DNA of 64,000 nucleotides. Origin: Burkholderia sp. SRS-46 (lineage in GTDB: Bacteria > Pseudomonadota > Gammaproteobacteria > Burkholderiales > Burkholderiaceae). How positions within the stretch are numbered: the stretch's first letter is position 1; each line of letters starts with the position of its first letter. Positions 1 through 11,700 of this stretch are shown here, in pieces. The position numbers were made by a program, and so were the translations under genes. Under the pieces are notes generated by a model that was not told where the DNA came from, did no database searches, and worked only from the letters and a program-made list of their open reading frames with translations. The stretch is taken from assembly GCF_004343775.1 (NCBI RefSeq), contig NZ_PTXL01000001.1, forward strand, positions 1,116,001 to 1,180,000, given 5' to 3'.

Positions 1-657
1 GCGGTCAAGCCCGACCTGATCATCGGCGTCGGCTTCCGGCATGCGCCGATTTTCGAGGCGCTCGACCGGATCGCGCCGACGATCCTGTTCCAGTTCAGCC
101 CGAACGTGAACGATGGCGGCGTGCCCGTGACCCAGCTCGACTGGACCCGGCAGATCTTCCGCACGATCGGCGCGGTCACGGGGCGCGGCGCGCGCGCGCA
201 GGCGGTCGAGGCGCAGCTGGACGCCGGCCTCGCGCGCAACGCGCAGCGGCTCGCGGCCGCCGGCCGGCGCGGCGAGCGCGTCGCGCTGCTGCAGGATCTC
301 GGGCTGCCCGACCGTTACTGGGCGTATACGGGCAACAGCACGGCGGCGGGGCTCGCGCGCGCGCTCGGCCTCGAGCTATGGCCGAACAAGCCGACCCGCG
401 AGGGCACGCTCTACGTGACGTCGGCGGACCTGCTGCCGCAGCGCGACCTGGCGGTGCTGTTCGTCACCACGAGCGGCGTGGACATGCCGCTCGACACGAA
501 GCTCGATTCGCCGATCTGGCGATACGTGCCCGCGCGCAGGGCGCACCGGATCGCACTGATCGAACGCAACATCTGGGGATTCGGCGGCCCGATGTCGGCG
601 CTGAAGCTGGCCGACGTGATGACCGATACGCTGCTCGGGCTGCCGCGCGCGCGGTGA
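1..657 (+). CDS. orbB: OrbB, periplasmic ferric-siderophore binding protein (5' truncated by window edge)
   Basis: The reading frame is open from base 1 and stops at TGA 655-657, so only the C-terminal ~218 residues are present. It reads [24 protein letters not shown] near the edge in overlapping pieces, the usual 'treat as unavailable/allocate cleft' half of FhuD/BtuF-type class III binding proteins, followed by the long backbone-helix region and the C-terminal lobe. In ornibactin clusters the gene next to orbE is orbB, the periplasmic component that passes ferric ornibactin to the OrbC/OrbD ABC importer (both would lie upstream, outside the window). It converges on orbE with ~120 bp between stops. 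Assignment rests on fold-type sequence plus cluster order; no N-terminal signal can be seen. Confidence 0.82.
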   Translation, partial: AVKPDLIIGVGFRHAPIFEALDRIAPTILFQFSPNVNDGGVPVTQLDWTRQIFRTIGAVTGRGARAQAVEAQLDAGLARNAQRLAAAGRRGERVALLQDLGLPDRYWAYTGNSTAAGLARALGLELWPNKPTREGTLYVTSADLLPQRDLAVLFVTTSGVDMPLDTKLDSPIWRYVPARRAHRIALIERNIWGFGGPMSALKLADVMTDTLLGLPRAR

Positions 658-739
658 CGCGCTTCCATCTCTGATCCGTTCGTCACGGACGCTTGCCGCT
701 CGAGCGGCTCAACCACCCGCATTGCACGGATCGTTGCGC

Positions 740-771
740 CGCCGGCGCGTCGGCAAACCGCCGCGCCGGCG
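740..771. terminator. Hairpin between convergent orbB and orbE, possible bidirectional terminator
   Basis: A perfect inverted repeat pairs 740-749 (CGCCGGCGCG) with 762-771 around a 12-nt loop, exactly between the orbB and orbE stop codons. There is no T-tract on either strand, so intrinsic termination is an inference from position and stability. Confidence 0.4.
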
Positions 772-779
772 CCTGACGC

Positions 780-2546
780 TCAGGCGTGCACCACATTCGC
801 CGCCTCGGCGCGCTGCCGCGCCGGCGTCGTATCGCTGACGATCTGCCCGTTGTCGAGCTTCAGCAGCCGGTCGGCCAGATCGAAGTAGCGGTCGTCGTGC
901 GTGATCACGATCACGGCCTTGCCGCGCGCGCGCAGCTCGGGCAGCAACTGCTCGTAGAACACCGCCTTGAACGTCGGGTCCTGGTCGGCCGCCCATTCGT
1001 CGAACAGGTAGAATGGCCGGTCCTCCAGATACGCGACGACGAGCGCGAGCCGCTTGCGTTGTCCGGTCGACAGCGCGCGGGTCGAGAACGCGCCGTCGAC
1101 GACCTTCACCTTGTGATCGAGCGCGAGCTTCGCGACCAGCGCGTTCGCGCGGGCATCGGCCTGCGCGCGTGCCGGATCGTCCGGGTCGACGATGCCGAGC
1201 AGCGCGTCGAACAGGTGGAAATCGTTGAACACCGCGCTGAAGCGCTGCCGGTACGCGGCGCGCTCGCCCCAGCCGATCGGCCGGCCGTCGACCTCGATCG
1301 CGCCTTCCTCGGGCTCGTAGAGCCCCGTCAGCACCTTCGCGAGCGTGGTCTTGCCGCTGCCGTTGCCGCCGACGATGAACACCAGCTCGCCGGGCTTCAG
1401 CGTCAGGTCGATCGGCCCGATGCTGAACATGCGCTCGTCGCGCTCATGGAAATACGCATGCGTGACGCCGCGCAGCGTGACCGCGCCGGCGGGCGGGAGC
1501 TCCGGCGCGTCGCTCGCGGGCGGCGCCGTGCGCAGCGCGCCGAACTCGGCCATCACGTCCTCGATGCGCGCGAGCGACACGCGCGCCGCGTTGACGGTCG
1601 GCAGGTTGTTCAACAGCCCGTCGAGCGGCACCAGCATGAACAGGAACACGACCACGTAGCCGGCCGTCGCGCCCGGGTCCGCGTGCACGCCGAGCGCCGG
1701 CCAGAACGCGGCCGCGCCGAGGAACGCATAGAACAGGAAGATGATCCAGCCGACGCCGACCGCATATGCGCTGAACGCGCGGCGGCGGTGGTCGCGCACC
1801 TCGCCGATCGCCGCGCCGAGCTGGCCGTCGACGAACTGGCGCGCGCGCGCGTCGTGCAGCTTCAGCTCCTTCGCGCCGGAGAACAGCGCGCCGAGATAGC
1901 CGAACAGGCGGTCCTGCGCGCGGCCGGCCGCCTCGAGCGCCGCGATCGCGCGGCGGTCGCCGGTGTGATAGCCGAGCGAGCCCGCGACGATGGCCGTCAG
2001 CGCGAGCACGCACACGGGCCACGACAGCCACGCGAGATAGCCGAGGCAGCCGAACACGATCGAGCCGTGCATCACGAGGTTCGGCAGCGCGAAGAACAGC
2101 ATCGACACGTTGGTCGCGTCGTCGGTCAGCACCGACTGCACGGGCGCCGCGCCGATGCGCTCGACGTCGCGCAGCTCGGCCGCGCCGACCCGGCGCGCGA
2201 GATGCGCGCGCAGCCGCGCCATCGTGTCCTGCGACAGCCGCGCGAACAGCACGCCCGACACGATCCGCGTGACGAGCGCGATCACCGCGCACAGCGCGAA
2301 GCGCCACGCGAGCGCCGTATCGGCGGCGCCCGGCTGCGCGAGCGCGCGGTTCAGCGTCGCGACCAGCAGCACGCTGGCGACGCCGTTCAGCACGCACGCG
2401 ACGAGCGCGAGCGCGAGCGCGGCGCGGCTTTCGCGCAGCAGCGCGAGGATCAGGCGCGCCGCCGGGCGCGCGGGCGGCGCGGCGTCGGCGGGCGGACGAA
2501 AGGGCGGGTGGGAAGGCTCGTGGGCGGCTGTCATCGGCAACGTCAA
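780..2546 (-). CDS. orbE: OrbE, PvdE-type cyclic peptide/siderophore ABC exporter
   Basis: 588-aa fused permease-ATPase of the PvdE/SyrD family, thought to move the ornibactin precursor across the inner membrane. The N-terminal half has about six membrane segments (first near residues 31-65, later ones around 155-190 and 260-305). The ATPase half has Walker A GGNGSGKT at 393-400, an LSTGQ signature at 492-496, Walker B FYLFDEW with the catalytic DE at about 515-517 and the H-loop histidine at 550. It is the only orb gene here on the minus strand, facing away from orbI; this matches the known ornibactin locus. ATG codons at residues 1 and 5 are both possible starts; the first is taken. An OrbS-like promoter lies just upstream. 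Confidence 0.93.
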   Translation of the reverse strand: MTLPMTAAHEPSHPPFRPPADAAPPARPAARLILALLRESRAALALALVACVLNGVASVLLVATLNRALAQPGAADTALAWRFALCAVIALVTRIVSGVLFARLSQDTMARLRAHLARRVGAAELRDVERIGAAPVQSVLTDDATNVSMLFFALPNLVMHGSIVFGCLGYLAWLSWPVCVLALTAIVAGSLGYHTGDRRAIAALEAAGRAQDRLFGYLGALFSGAKELKLHDARARQFVDGQLGAAIGEVRDHRRRAFSAYAVGVGWIIFLFYAFLGAAAFWPALGVHADPGATAGYVVVFLFMLVPLDGLLNNLPTVNAARVSLARIEDVMAEFGALRTAPPASDAPELPPAGAVTLRGVTHAYFHERDERMFSIGPIDLTLKPGELVFIVGGNGSGKTTLAKVLTGLYEPEEGAIEVDGRPIGWGERAAYRQRFSAVFNDFHLFDALLGIVDPDDPARAQADARANALVAKLALDHKVKVVDGAFSTRALSTGQRKRLALVVAYLEDRPFYLFDEWAADQDPTFKAVFYEQLLPELRARGKAVIVITHDDRYFDLADRLLKLDNGQIVSDTTPARQRAEAANVVHA

Positions 2547-2590
2547 TAAAGGGAGAACGAACGGCGGCGCGGCGCGCCTCCTGCCGAATA

Positions 2591-2615
2591 GACGAATGGG
2601 CTTCGGAAATATTTA
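2591..2615 (-). promoter_or_regulatory. OrbS-type (ECF sigma) promoter for orbE
   Basis: On the minus strand TAAA (2615-2612) and CGTC (2594-2591) are separated by exactly 17 nt. That is the -35/-10 arrangement known for PvdS/OrbS iron-starvation sigma factors, and it lies ~45 nt upstream of the orbE ATG. The orbI promoter on the other strand shows the same two elements at the same spacing. Confidence 0.68.
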
Positions 2616-2642
2616 GCAAGACGGCCTTCGATGACGAAACGG

Positions 2643-2667
2643 TAAAAAATCGGCCGCGCCGTTCGTC
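2643..2667 (+). promoter_or_regulatory. OrbS-type (ECF sigma) promoter for orbI operon
   Basis: TAAA at 2643-2646 and CGTC at 2664-2667 with a 17-nt spacer, ~70 nt upstream of the chosen orbI ATG. Same elements and spacing as the divergent orbE promoter. Known biology: OrbS-dependent promoters drive orbE and orbI in Burkholderia. The transcript would run orbI-orbJ-orbK-pvdA-orbA-pvdF-orbL. Confidence 0.7.
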
Positions 2668-2738
2668 ACACCAGTGAAGCCGCCCAGCGCGGCCCCGTGA
2701 CTTGGCCGAAGCGGCCGGACCCGAAGGACTTCACGCTC

Positions 2739-5700
2739 ATGACGAGTTTCCCGACTGCGTTGCACCACCGAATCCGCGAACTGGCGCGCCGCGCGCCCGA
2801 CGCGCCCGCGCTCGATATTTCCTTTCCGGCCGCGGCCAGCCTGTCGCGCGGCGCGCTCGATGCGCGCGCGTCGCGGCTCGCCAGGCGGCTGCGCGCGGCC
2901 GGCGTCGGCGCCGAGGTGCGGGTGGGCGTCTGCGTCGAGCGCTCGTGCGAACTGTTCGTCGCGCTGCTGGCAGTGCTGAAGGCGGGCGGCGTATTCGTGC
3001 CGCTCGATCCGCGCCATCCGGCCGCGCGCCTCGACTGGATCGTGGGCGACGCGCACCTGCGGCACGGTATCGTCGATGCGGCCGGCCGCGCGGCGCTGGG
3101 CACGCCGTTCGCGCACGCGTTCGACGTGGCCGATGAGGCCGATGAGGCCGATGAGGCCGATGAGGCCGATGAGGCCGATGAGGCCGATGAGGCCGACGCG
3201 CACGCGGCGGGCGCATCGATCGACGAAGACGATGACGCGCCGGTGCATCCGCGCGCGGCCGCCTACATGATCTATACGTCGGGCTCGACCGGCACGCCGA
3301 AGGCGGTGGTCGTCGAGCACGGGCCGCTCGCCGCGCATTGCGACGCGCTTGCGGCCGCGCTGCCGATCGCGTCCGGCGACCGGCTGCTGCATTTCGCATC
3401 GGTCAATTTCGACGCCGCGCACGAATGCTGGCTCGCGCCGCTCGCGGTGGGCGCGAGCGTCGCGATCGCCCCGGCGCAACCGTTTGCACCGGATGCCGCG
3501 CATGCGCTGATGGTGCGCGAGCGGGTCAGCGTCGCCGCCTTCCCGCCCGCGTACCTGCGCGAGTTCGCGGCCGTCGCCGCGCGCGACGGCGTGCCGCCCG
3601 CGCTGCGCGTGCTCGCGTTCGGCGGCGAGGCGCTGCCGCAGCAGGCGTTCGAGTTCGTGCGCAGCACGTTCCCGACGGTGCGGCTCATCAACGGCTACGG
3701 GCCGACCGAGGCGGTGATCTCGCCGATGCTGTGGCCGGTGGAGCCGGGCGAGTCGCCCGTGCTCGCGGCGGACGACGCGTATGCGTCGCTGCCGATCGGC
3801 CGGACGATCGGCCCGCGGGTTGCACGCATCGACGGCGACGCGGCCGGCGAGCTGCTGCTCGGCGGCGTCTGTCTTGCGCGCGGCTATCACGGCCGGCCGG
3901 CGCTGACGGCCGAGCGCTTCGTGCCCGATCCGGACGGCGCGCCCGGCGCGCGCGTGTATCGCACCGGCGATCTCGCGCGGCTGCGCGACGACGGCGCATA
4001 CGACTACCTCGGCCGCCTCGACGACCAGGTGCAGGTGCGTGGCGTGCGGGTCGAGCCGGCGGAAATCGCCGCGTGCCTGCGCGTGCATCCGGCCGTCGCC
4101 GACGCGGCGGTGGTCGCCGAAACGAACGGCGGGCCGACGCGGCTCGTCGCCTGCATCGCGCTGGCCACGGAAGCCGACGACGACGCGCTGAAGGCGCATG
4201 TCGCCGCACACCTGCCGGCCGCATGGCAGCCGCACCAGTACGTGCGTTGCGATGCGCTGCCGTACACGTTGAACGGCAAGCTCGACCGCGCGGCGCTGCG
4301 CGAACGGATCGCCGCGGCCCGCACCGCGCGCGCCGCGGGCGACGCGGCCCGTACGCCCACCGAGCAGCGCGTCGCCGGTATCTGGCAGGCGCTGCTCGGC
4401 CTCGACGTCGCGCCGTCGCGCGACGACCGGTTCTTCGCGCTGGGCGCCGATTCGCTCGCGACGATGCAGCTTCAGGCGGCGATCCGTGCCGAGTGGCGCG
4501 TCAACCTGCGGCTCGACGCGCTGTTCGCGGACCCGGCGCTCGCCGCGCTGGCCGAGATGATCGACCGCGCGGAGCGGGAGACCGGCGCGCCGGTCGGCGC
4601 GATCGCGGCGCGTGGCGCGCGGGCGGGCGGCATGGGTTTCGTCGAGCGCGCGGCGTCGCTCGCCCAGCAGCGCTTCTGGGTGCTTGCGCAGACGCGCGAC
4701 GCGAGCGCGGCGTACCACATCGCCGCCCACTGGACCATCGACGGCATCCTCGATCGCGACGCGCTGCAGCGCGCGCTCGATCACGTGATCGGTCGTCACG
4801 AGGCCTGGCGCACGACGCTCGTCGAAAACGACGACGGTGTCGTGATGCAACGGATTCACGCACGCCTGCCGGTGCCGGTCGAACAGGTCGACCTCCGCGA
4901 CCTGCCGCCGGCCGCCCGCGACGCGCAGGCCGCGATCCTTGCCGAGCGCGATGCGGGTGCGCCGTTCGATCTGGCCGAAGGCCCGCTCGTGCGCGCGACG
5001 CTGGTCGCGCACACCGACGATCGCCATCGGCTGATGCTGACCGCGCATCACGCGATCACCGACGGCTGGAGCTCGCGCTGCGCGTTCGAGGAACTCGCGG
5101 CCGCCTATAGCGCGTATGCGAATGGCGACACGCCGGCATTGCCCGCGCTGCCGATCCAGTACGCGGACTATGCGGACTGGCAGCGCGAAATGCTCGCGAG
5201 CGGCGAGGGCGAGCGGCAACTCGACTATTGGCGCGCCGCGCTGCGGGACGCGCCGGGCCCGCTCGCGCTGCCGGTCGACCGGCAGCCGCCGGCCACCCGC
5301 ACGCTGCACGGCGCGCGCACGTCGCTGCGCCTGCCCGACGCGGTGGCCGCCGACGTGCGGCGGCTCGCGCGCGATGCGCACGCGACCGTCTTCACGGTGC
5401 TGGTCGCCGCGCTCGACGCGTGGCTGTCGCGGCTCACCGGCGCGACCGACGTCGTCGTCGCGGTGCCGGTCGCGCACCGCCAGCAGCCGGAAACCCGCGG
5501 GCTGCTCGGGCTGTTCCTGAACACCGTCGCGCTGCGCGTGCGGGTCGCGCCGGCCGCGCCGTTCGCGGCGCTGGTCGACGCGGCGCGCGCGGCGGCGCTC
5601 GACGCGGTCGCGCATCAGGACGTGCCGTTCGAGCGCGTGATCGATGCGGTGAAGCCGCCGGTGCGGCGCGGTGACGAATGGCTGCGTGTCAAGTTCGCGC

Positions 5701-8700
5701 AGCAGTTCGACGCGCGGCTCGACAGCGCGCTGCCGGGCGCGACCGCGGTCGCGACGCCGGGGCCGGACCTCGCCGCGCGCTTCGATTTCGCGCTCGATTT
5801 CACCGACGATGCGAACGGCATCGAACTCGTCGCCGCGTATGCGACCGACTGCATCGACGCGGACACCGCCCGCGCATGGCTCGACAGCTATGCGGCGCTC
5901 GTCGCGGCGGCTGCACGCGAGCCGCAGCGCGCGGTCACGGCGCTGCCGTGCGATGGCGCGCATGCCGCGCGGCAGCCGCGCGACGGCCGTGTCTTCGCGC
6001 CCGAACACGCGGATATCGTCGCGGCGTTCGCGCGCCAGGCGGCGGCCTATCCGCATCGCGTCGCGCTGGCCGATGCGGCGGCGTCGCTGACCTTCGCCGA
6101 ACTCGACGACGCGTCCAACCGTGTCGCCCGCGCGCTGCAACTGCGCGGCACGGTGGCCGAGGAGCCGGTCGTCGTCTGCATCGAGCGCGCCGCGCGCTTC
6201 GTCGTCGGCCTGCTCGGCGCGCTGAAGGCCGGCGCTATGGCCGTGCTGCTCGACCCGGCACAGCCGGCCGAACGGCTGGCGGCGGCCGCCGCCGATTGCC
6301 GCGCGCGCTGGGCGCTCGTCGCCGGCGACGCGGCCTGGCCGGCCGACACGTGCGCACAGGCGCTCGACGTCGACGCGCTGGCGGCCGACGCGACGCTCGC
6401 GCACGCGGCCGGCGCCCGCATCGCGCCGCGCGCCGGGCAGGGCGCGTACCTGATCTATACGTCCGGTTCGACCGGCACGCCGAAGGGCGTGGTCGTGTCG
6501 CACGGCGCGCTCGCGGACTACGTGCAGGGGATGCTCGACGAACTCGCGTTCGCGCCCGACGCGTCGTTCGCGATGGTGTCGACGGTCGCGGCCGACCTCG
6601 GCCACACGACGCTGTTCGGCGCGCTGTGCGCGGGCCGCACGCTGCATCTGCTGCCGGCGTCGTGCGCGTTCGACCCGGACGCGTTCGCCGACGAGATGCG
6701 CCGCCGCGACGTCGGCGTGCTGAAGATCGTGCCGAGCCACCTGCAGGCGCTGCTCGACGCGCGCGTGCCGGCCGACGTGCTGCCGAGCCACGCGCTCGTG
6801 ACCGGCGGCGAGACGCTCACGTGGGCACTGGTCGCGCGGCTCGCCGCGCTGAAGCCCGCGTGCCGCGTGATCAATCACTACGGGCCGACCGAGGCGACCG
6901 TCGGCGCGCTGGCGTGCGACACCGCATCGATGGCCGCCGACGCGCGCGATGCGGCGGCCGGCGTGCCGCTCGGCCGTCCGCTGCCGAATGCGCGCGCCTG
7001 CGTGCTCGACGCGTTCGGCGCCTGCGTGCCGGCCGGCGCGACCGGCGAACTGTATCTCGGCGGGCCGGGCGTCGCGCGCGGCTACCTGAACCGGCCGGGG
7101 CAGACCGCCGAACGCTTCCTGCCCGATCCGTTCACGCCTGGCGCGCGCCTGTACCGCACCGGCGACCGCGTGCGGCTGCGCGCGGACGGCCGTATCGAAT
7201 TCCTCGGCCGGATCGACGACCAGGTGAAGATCCGCGGCTATCGCGTCGAGCCGGGCGAGGTGAGCGCGGCGGTGCGCGCGGCCGACGGCATCGCGCAGGC
7301 CGAGACGCTCGCGGTCGAGCACGACGGCCGCCTGCGGCTCGTGACGTTCGTGGTCGCCCGCGACAGCGCGCCGTTCGACGAAGCGGCGCTGCGCGCGCGG
7401 CTGGCGGCGACGCTGCCGGACTACATGGTGCCGGCGCAGATCGTCGCGCTGCCGCGCCTGCCGGTGACCGCGAACGGCAAGATCGATCGCGCCGCGCTGC
7501 GCGCGCTGGCCGCCGTGCCGGTCGCGGCCGCCGGCGGCGATGCACCGCAGGGCGAGGTGGAAACCATCCTCGCCGAAGTCTGGCAGGCGGTGCTGAAAGC
7601 GCCGCGCGTCGGCCGCGACGACAACTTCTTCGAGCTCGGCGGCGATTCGATCCTCGTGCTGCAGGTGATCGCCCGCGCGCGCAAGCGCGGCGTGCGCTTC
7701 ACGCCGAAGCAGTTGTTCGACGGCCCGACGGTGGCCGAGCTGGCGCGCGTCGCGAAGACGGAAGCGGTGGCGTCGACGCCGGCGCAACCGGTCGCGCCCG
7801 CGCCGGCCACCGCCGTCGAACGCGTGCTGACGCCCGCGCAGCAGCGCTTCTTCTCGCTCGGCGTGCCGCATCCCGGCCACTGGAACCAGGCGGTCGCGTT
7901 CGACGTGCGCGGCGAATTCGACGCCGATGCATTCGCGCGCGCGTTCGACACGCTGCTCACGCATCACGATGCGTTCCGCCAGCGGTTCGCGCTCGGCGCG
8001 AACGGCGCATGGCAGACCGACGATGCACCGCGCGCGTACGACGCGCTGCCGTTCGTCGAAGTCGCCGTGCGCGACGACGCCGACGCGCTCGCGCGCTTCG
8101 ATGCGCTGCAGCGCCGGCTCGACCTCGGCCGCGGCCCGCTCGCGTGCGCCTGTGCGGCGCGGCTGCCGGATGGCGCGACGCGGCTGTTCATCGCGATTCA
8201 TCACCTGATCGTCGACGGCGTGTCGTGGCGGATCCTGCTCGACGATCTCGACACCGCGTACCGCGCGGCCTGCGAACGCCGGCCGGTGCGGCTCGCGCCG
8301 CAGGGGCCGCGCGCGGATGCGTGGGCCGCGCGGCTCGCACAGGCGGCGACCGATCCGGCCTCGCCGTTCGCGAACGAAACGGCGTACTGGGCCGGCATGG
8401 CGCACGGCGACGAACTCGCGCCCGATCATCCGGACGCGCCGGCCACCAACACGGACGCGGCCGTCGTCGTGCAGACGATCGACGCCGCGCTGACCCGCGC
8501 GGCGCTGACCGACGCGCATGCCGCATACCGCACGCAAACGATCGAGCTGCTCGCCGCCGCGCTCGCGATCGCGCTCGCGGGTGGGCGCGAGGGGGGGCAA
8601 ACCGCCGCGTCGTGCCGCGTCGAGCTCGAAGGGCACGGGCGCGAGGCGCTGTTCGACGACGCGGACCCGAGCCGCACGATCGGCTGGCTGACGAGCCACT

Positions 8701-11700
8701 ATCCGGTGTCGCTGCCGGTCGCGGCGAGCGCGCGCGACACGCTGTGCGCGATCAAGGACACGCTGCGCGCGGTGCCGCACAAGGGCCTCGGCTTCGGCGT
8801 GCTCGCGCACTACGGCGACGCGGCGACGCGCGCGGCGCTGGCCGCGGTGCCGCGCCCGCGTGTCACGTTCAACTATCTCGGCCAGTTCGATGCGCCGCGC
8901 GACGCGACGCTCGCGCCGCGCTTCGGTGGCGCGGGCGTCGAGCGCGACCCGCAGGGCCCGCTCGGCAATACGCTCGCGATCCACGCGTACCTCGACGACG
9001 GCCACGACGGCGCGCGCACGCTGAAGCTGCACTGGGTATACGGCGCGCCGCAGTTCGCGCGCGCGACGGTCGACGCGATCGCCGCGCGGTTCGCGGCGGC
9101 GCTGCGCGAGCTCGTCGATGCGTGCACGAAACGCATCGCGCAGCGCGGCGGCGGCGCGACGCCGGGCGATTTCCCGCTCGCGCGGCGCGCGGGCCTCACG
9201 CAGGCGGCGATCGAGCGCGCACCGCTCGACTGGCGCACGATCGACGACGTTTATCCGCTGTCGCCGATGCAGCAGGGGATCCTGTTCCATGCGCTGTTCG
9301 CGCCGGGCCACGCGAGCTACGTGAACCAGCTCGTCGCGACCGCGACGCGGCTTGACGCGGATCGTCTCGCGGCCGCGTTCGACGCGTCGGTCGCGCGGAA
9401 CGACATTCTGCGCACCAGCGTGATGCCGGATGAAGCCGCGCCGCTGCAGCGCGTGCACCGCCAGGCGGCGCAGCCGGTCGAGCAGCTCGACTGGCGCGCG
9501 CGCGGCGCGGCGCTCGACGCGGATTTCGACGCGTGGCTCGCGGCCGACCGTGCGCGCGGCTTCGACTGGAACCAGCCGCCGTTGATGCGGCTCACGCTGA
9601 TCCGCGTAACGGACGACGCATGGCGCGTCGTGTGGACCCGCCATCACGTGCTGCTCGACGGCTGGAGCACCGCGCGCCTGCTCGCCGACGTGCTGCGCGA
9701 CTACCGCGACCCGGACGCCGTGTCGCCGTTCGCGAGTCGCCCGGCGCTGCGCTATCGCGACTTCATTGCGTGGCTCGGCGAGCGCGACCGCGACGCGGAC
9801 GAACGCTTCTGGACCGCGCGCCTCGCGCGGCTCGACGCACCGACGCTGATCGCCGAGCGCACGGCCGACCGCGCGGATGCCGAAGTCGTCACGTGGCGCG
9901 CGACGATCGGCACGGACGCGATGGCGCGCGTCACGCAGGCGGCGCGCGCGCTGAAGCTGACCGTCAACACGCTGGTGCAGGGCGCGTGGGCGCTCGCGCT
10001 GCAGCGGATGACCCACCAGCCGGCGGTCGCGTTCGGCGCGACCGTGGCGGGCCGCCCGGACGCGCTGCCGGACGTCGACGCGGTGCTGGGCCTGTTCATC
10101 AACACGGTGCCGGTGATCACCGCGCCCGCGCCGCAACAGCGCGCGGCCGACTGGCTGCAGGCGCTGCAGCGCGACAACGCGGCGGCGGCCGAGCATGCGC
10201 ATACGCCGCTCGCGGACATCCAGCGCTGGGCGCGCGGCGCGGGCGGGGCGCTGTTCGACACGCTGGTGGTGTTCGAGAACTACCCGGTCGAGGCCACCGA
10301 GGGCGGCGACGATCCGCGCGCGCTGGCGTTGAGCGACGTCCGCAGCATCGAGTCGACCGATTTCGCGCTGACGCTCGTGATCGAGAGCGGCGCGGACCTG
10401 ACGATCGACTACGGCTACGACACCGCGCGGATCGACGCCGCGCAGGTCGAGACCTGGCATCGCGCGTTCGCGTGCGCGCTCGACGCGCTGGCCCGCACGC
10501 CCGATGCGCTGCTCGGCACGCTGTCGATCAGCGACGACGCGGCGCGCGACGCGCGCGCCCAACTTCAGGCGACGGCCCGCACGTGGCCGGCCAACCGGCA
10601 ACTGCCGCTGCACGTGCAGTTCGAAGCGGCGGCGCGCGCGACGCCCGACGCGATCGCGCTCGAATATGCGGACTCGCATGGCGGCGTGCACCGGATGACG
10701 TACGGTGAACTCGATGCGTGCACGTCGCGCGTCGCGGCCGCATTGCGGCGGCACGGCGTGCGGCCCGATACGCCGGTCGCGCTGTGCGTCGAGCGCTCGT
10801 TCGACATGGTGACCGCGCTGGTCGGCGTGCTGAAGGCCGGCGCCGCGTACCTGCCGGTCGATCCCGACTATCCGGCCGAGCGCATCGCGTACCTGCTGCG
10901 CGACGCGCGGCCCGCGGTCGTGCTGACGCAGGCGCACCTGCGCGCGCAGGTCGAAGCGGCGCTTGGCGATGCCGCCGGCACGCAGCTGCTGACGGTGGCC
11001 GACCTGCTCGCGCAGGAAGCCGCGCCGGAAACGACCGCGCCGGCCGCGCCGGCCGCGATCGCCGACACGCAGCTCGCGTACCTGATCTACACGTCCGGCT
11101 CGACCGGCAAGCCGAAGGGCGCCGGCAATACCCATGGCGCGCTCGCGAACCGGATCGCGTGGATGCAGGACGCATACCGGCTCACGCATGACGACGTCGT
11201 GCTGCACAAGACGCCGTTCGGCTTCGACGTGTCGGTGTGGGAATTCGTGTGGCCGCTGGCGATGGGCGCAAAGCTCGCGATCGCCGCGCCCGGCGACCAT
11301 CGCGACCCCGCGCGCCTCGCCGCCGCGATCCACGCGCATCGCGTGACGGTGCTGCACTTCGTGCCGTCGATGCTCGCCGCGTTTGCCGCGCATCTCGACG
11401 ATTTCGGCGCCGCCGCGCAATGCGACAGCGTGCGCCTGATCGTCGCGAGCGGCGAGGCGCTGGCGCCCGAGCTCGTCGCGAAGGTCGCGCGCCTGTTGCC
11501 GCGCGCGACGCTGGTCAACCTGTATGGGCCGACCGAGGCGGCGATCGACGTGTCGCACTGGACCTGCGGCCCGGCGGACGCGCACGCGCATGCGGTGCCG
11601 ATCGGCCATCCGATCGCGAACCTGCGGCTGCACGTGCTCGATGCCGCGTGGCAACCGGTGCCGGCGGGCGCGACGGGCGAGCTGTACCTGGCCGGCGCGG

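Noticed and set aside
2697..2738. Upstream GTG start for orbI
   Set aside because: No Shine-Dalgarno, only 30 nt from the -10 of the OrbS promoter, and the ATG at 2739 has AAGGA at good spacing.
3129..3191. CRISPR-like or origin-type iteron array
   Set aside because: The units are contiguous 9-mers without spacers and lie within coding sequence; it is a simple coding minisatellite.
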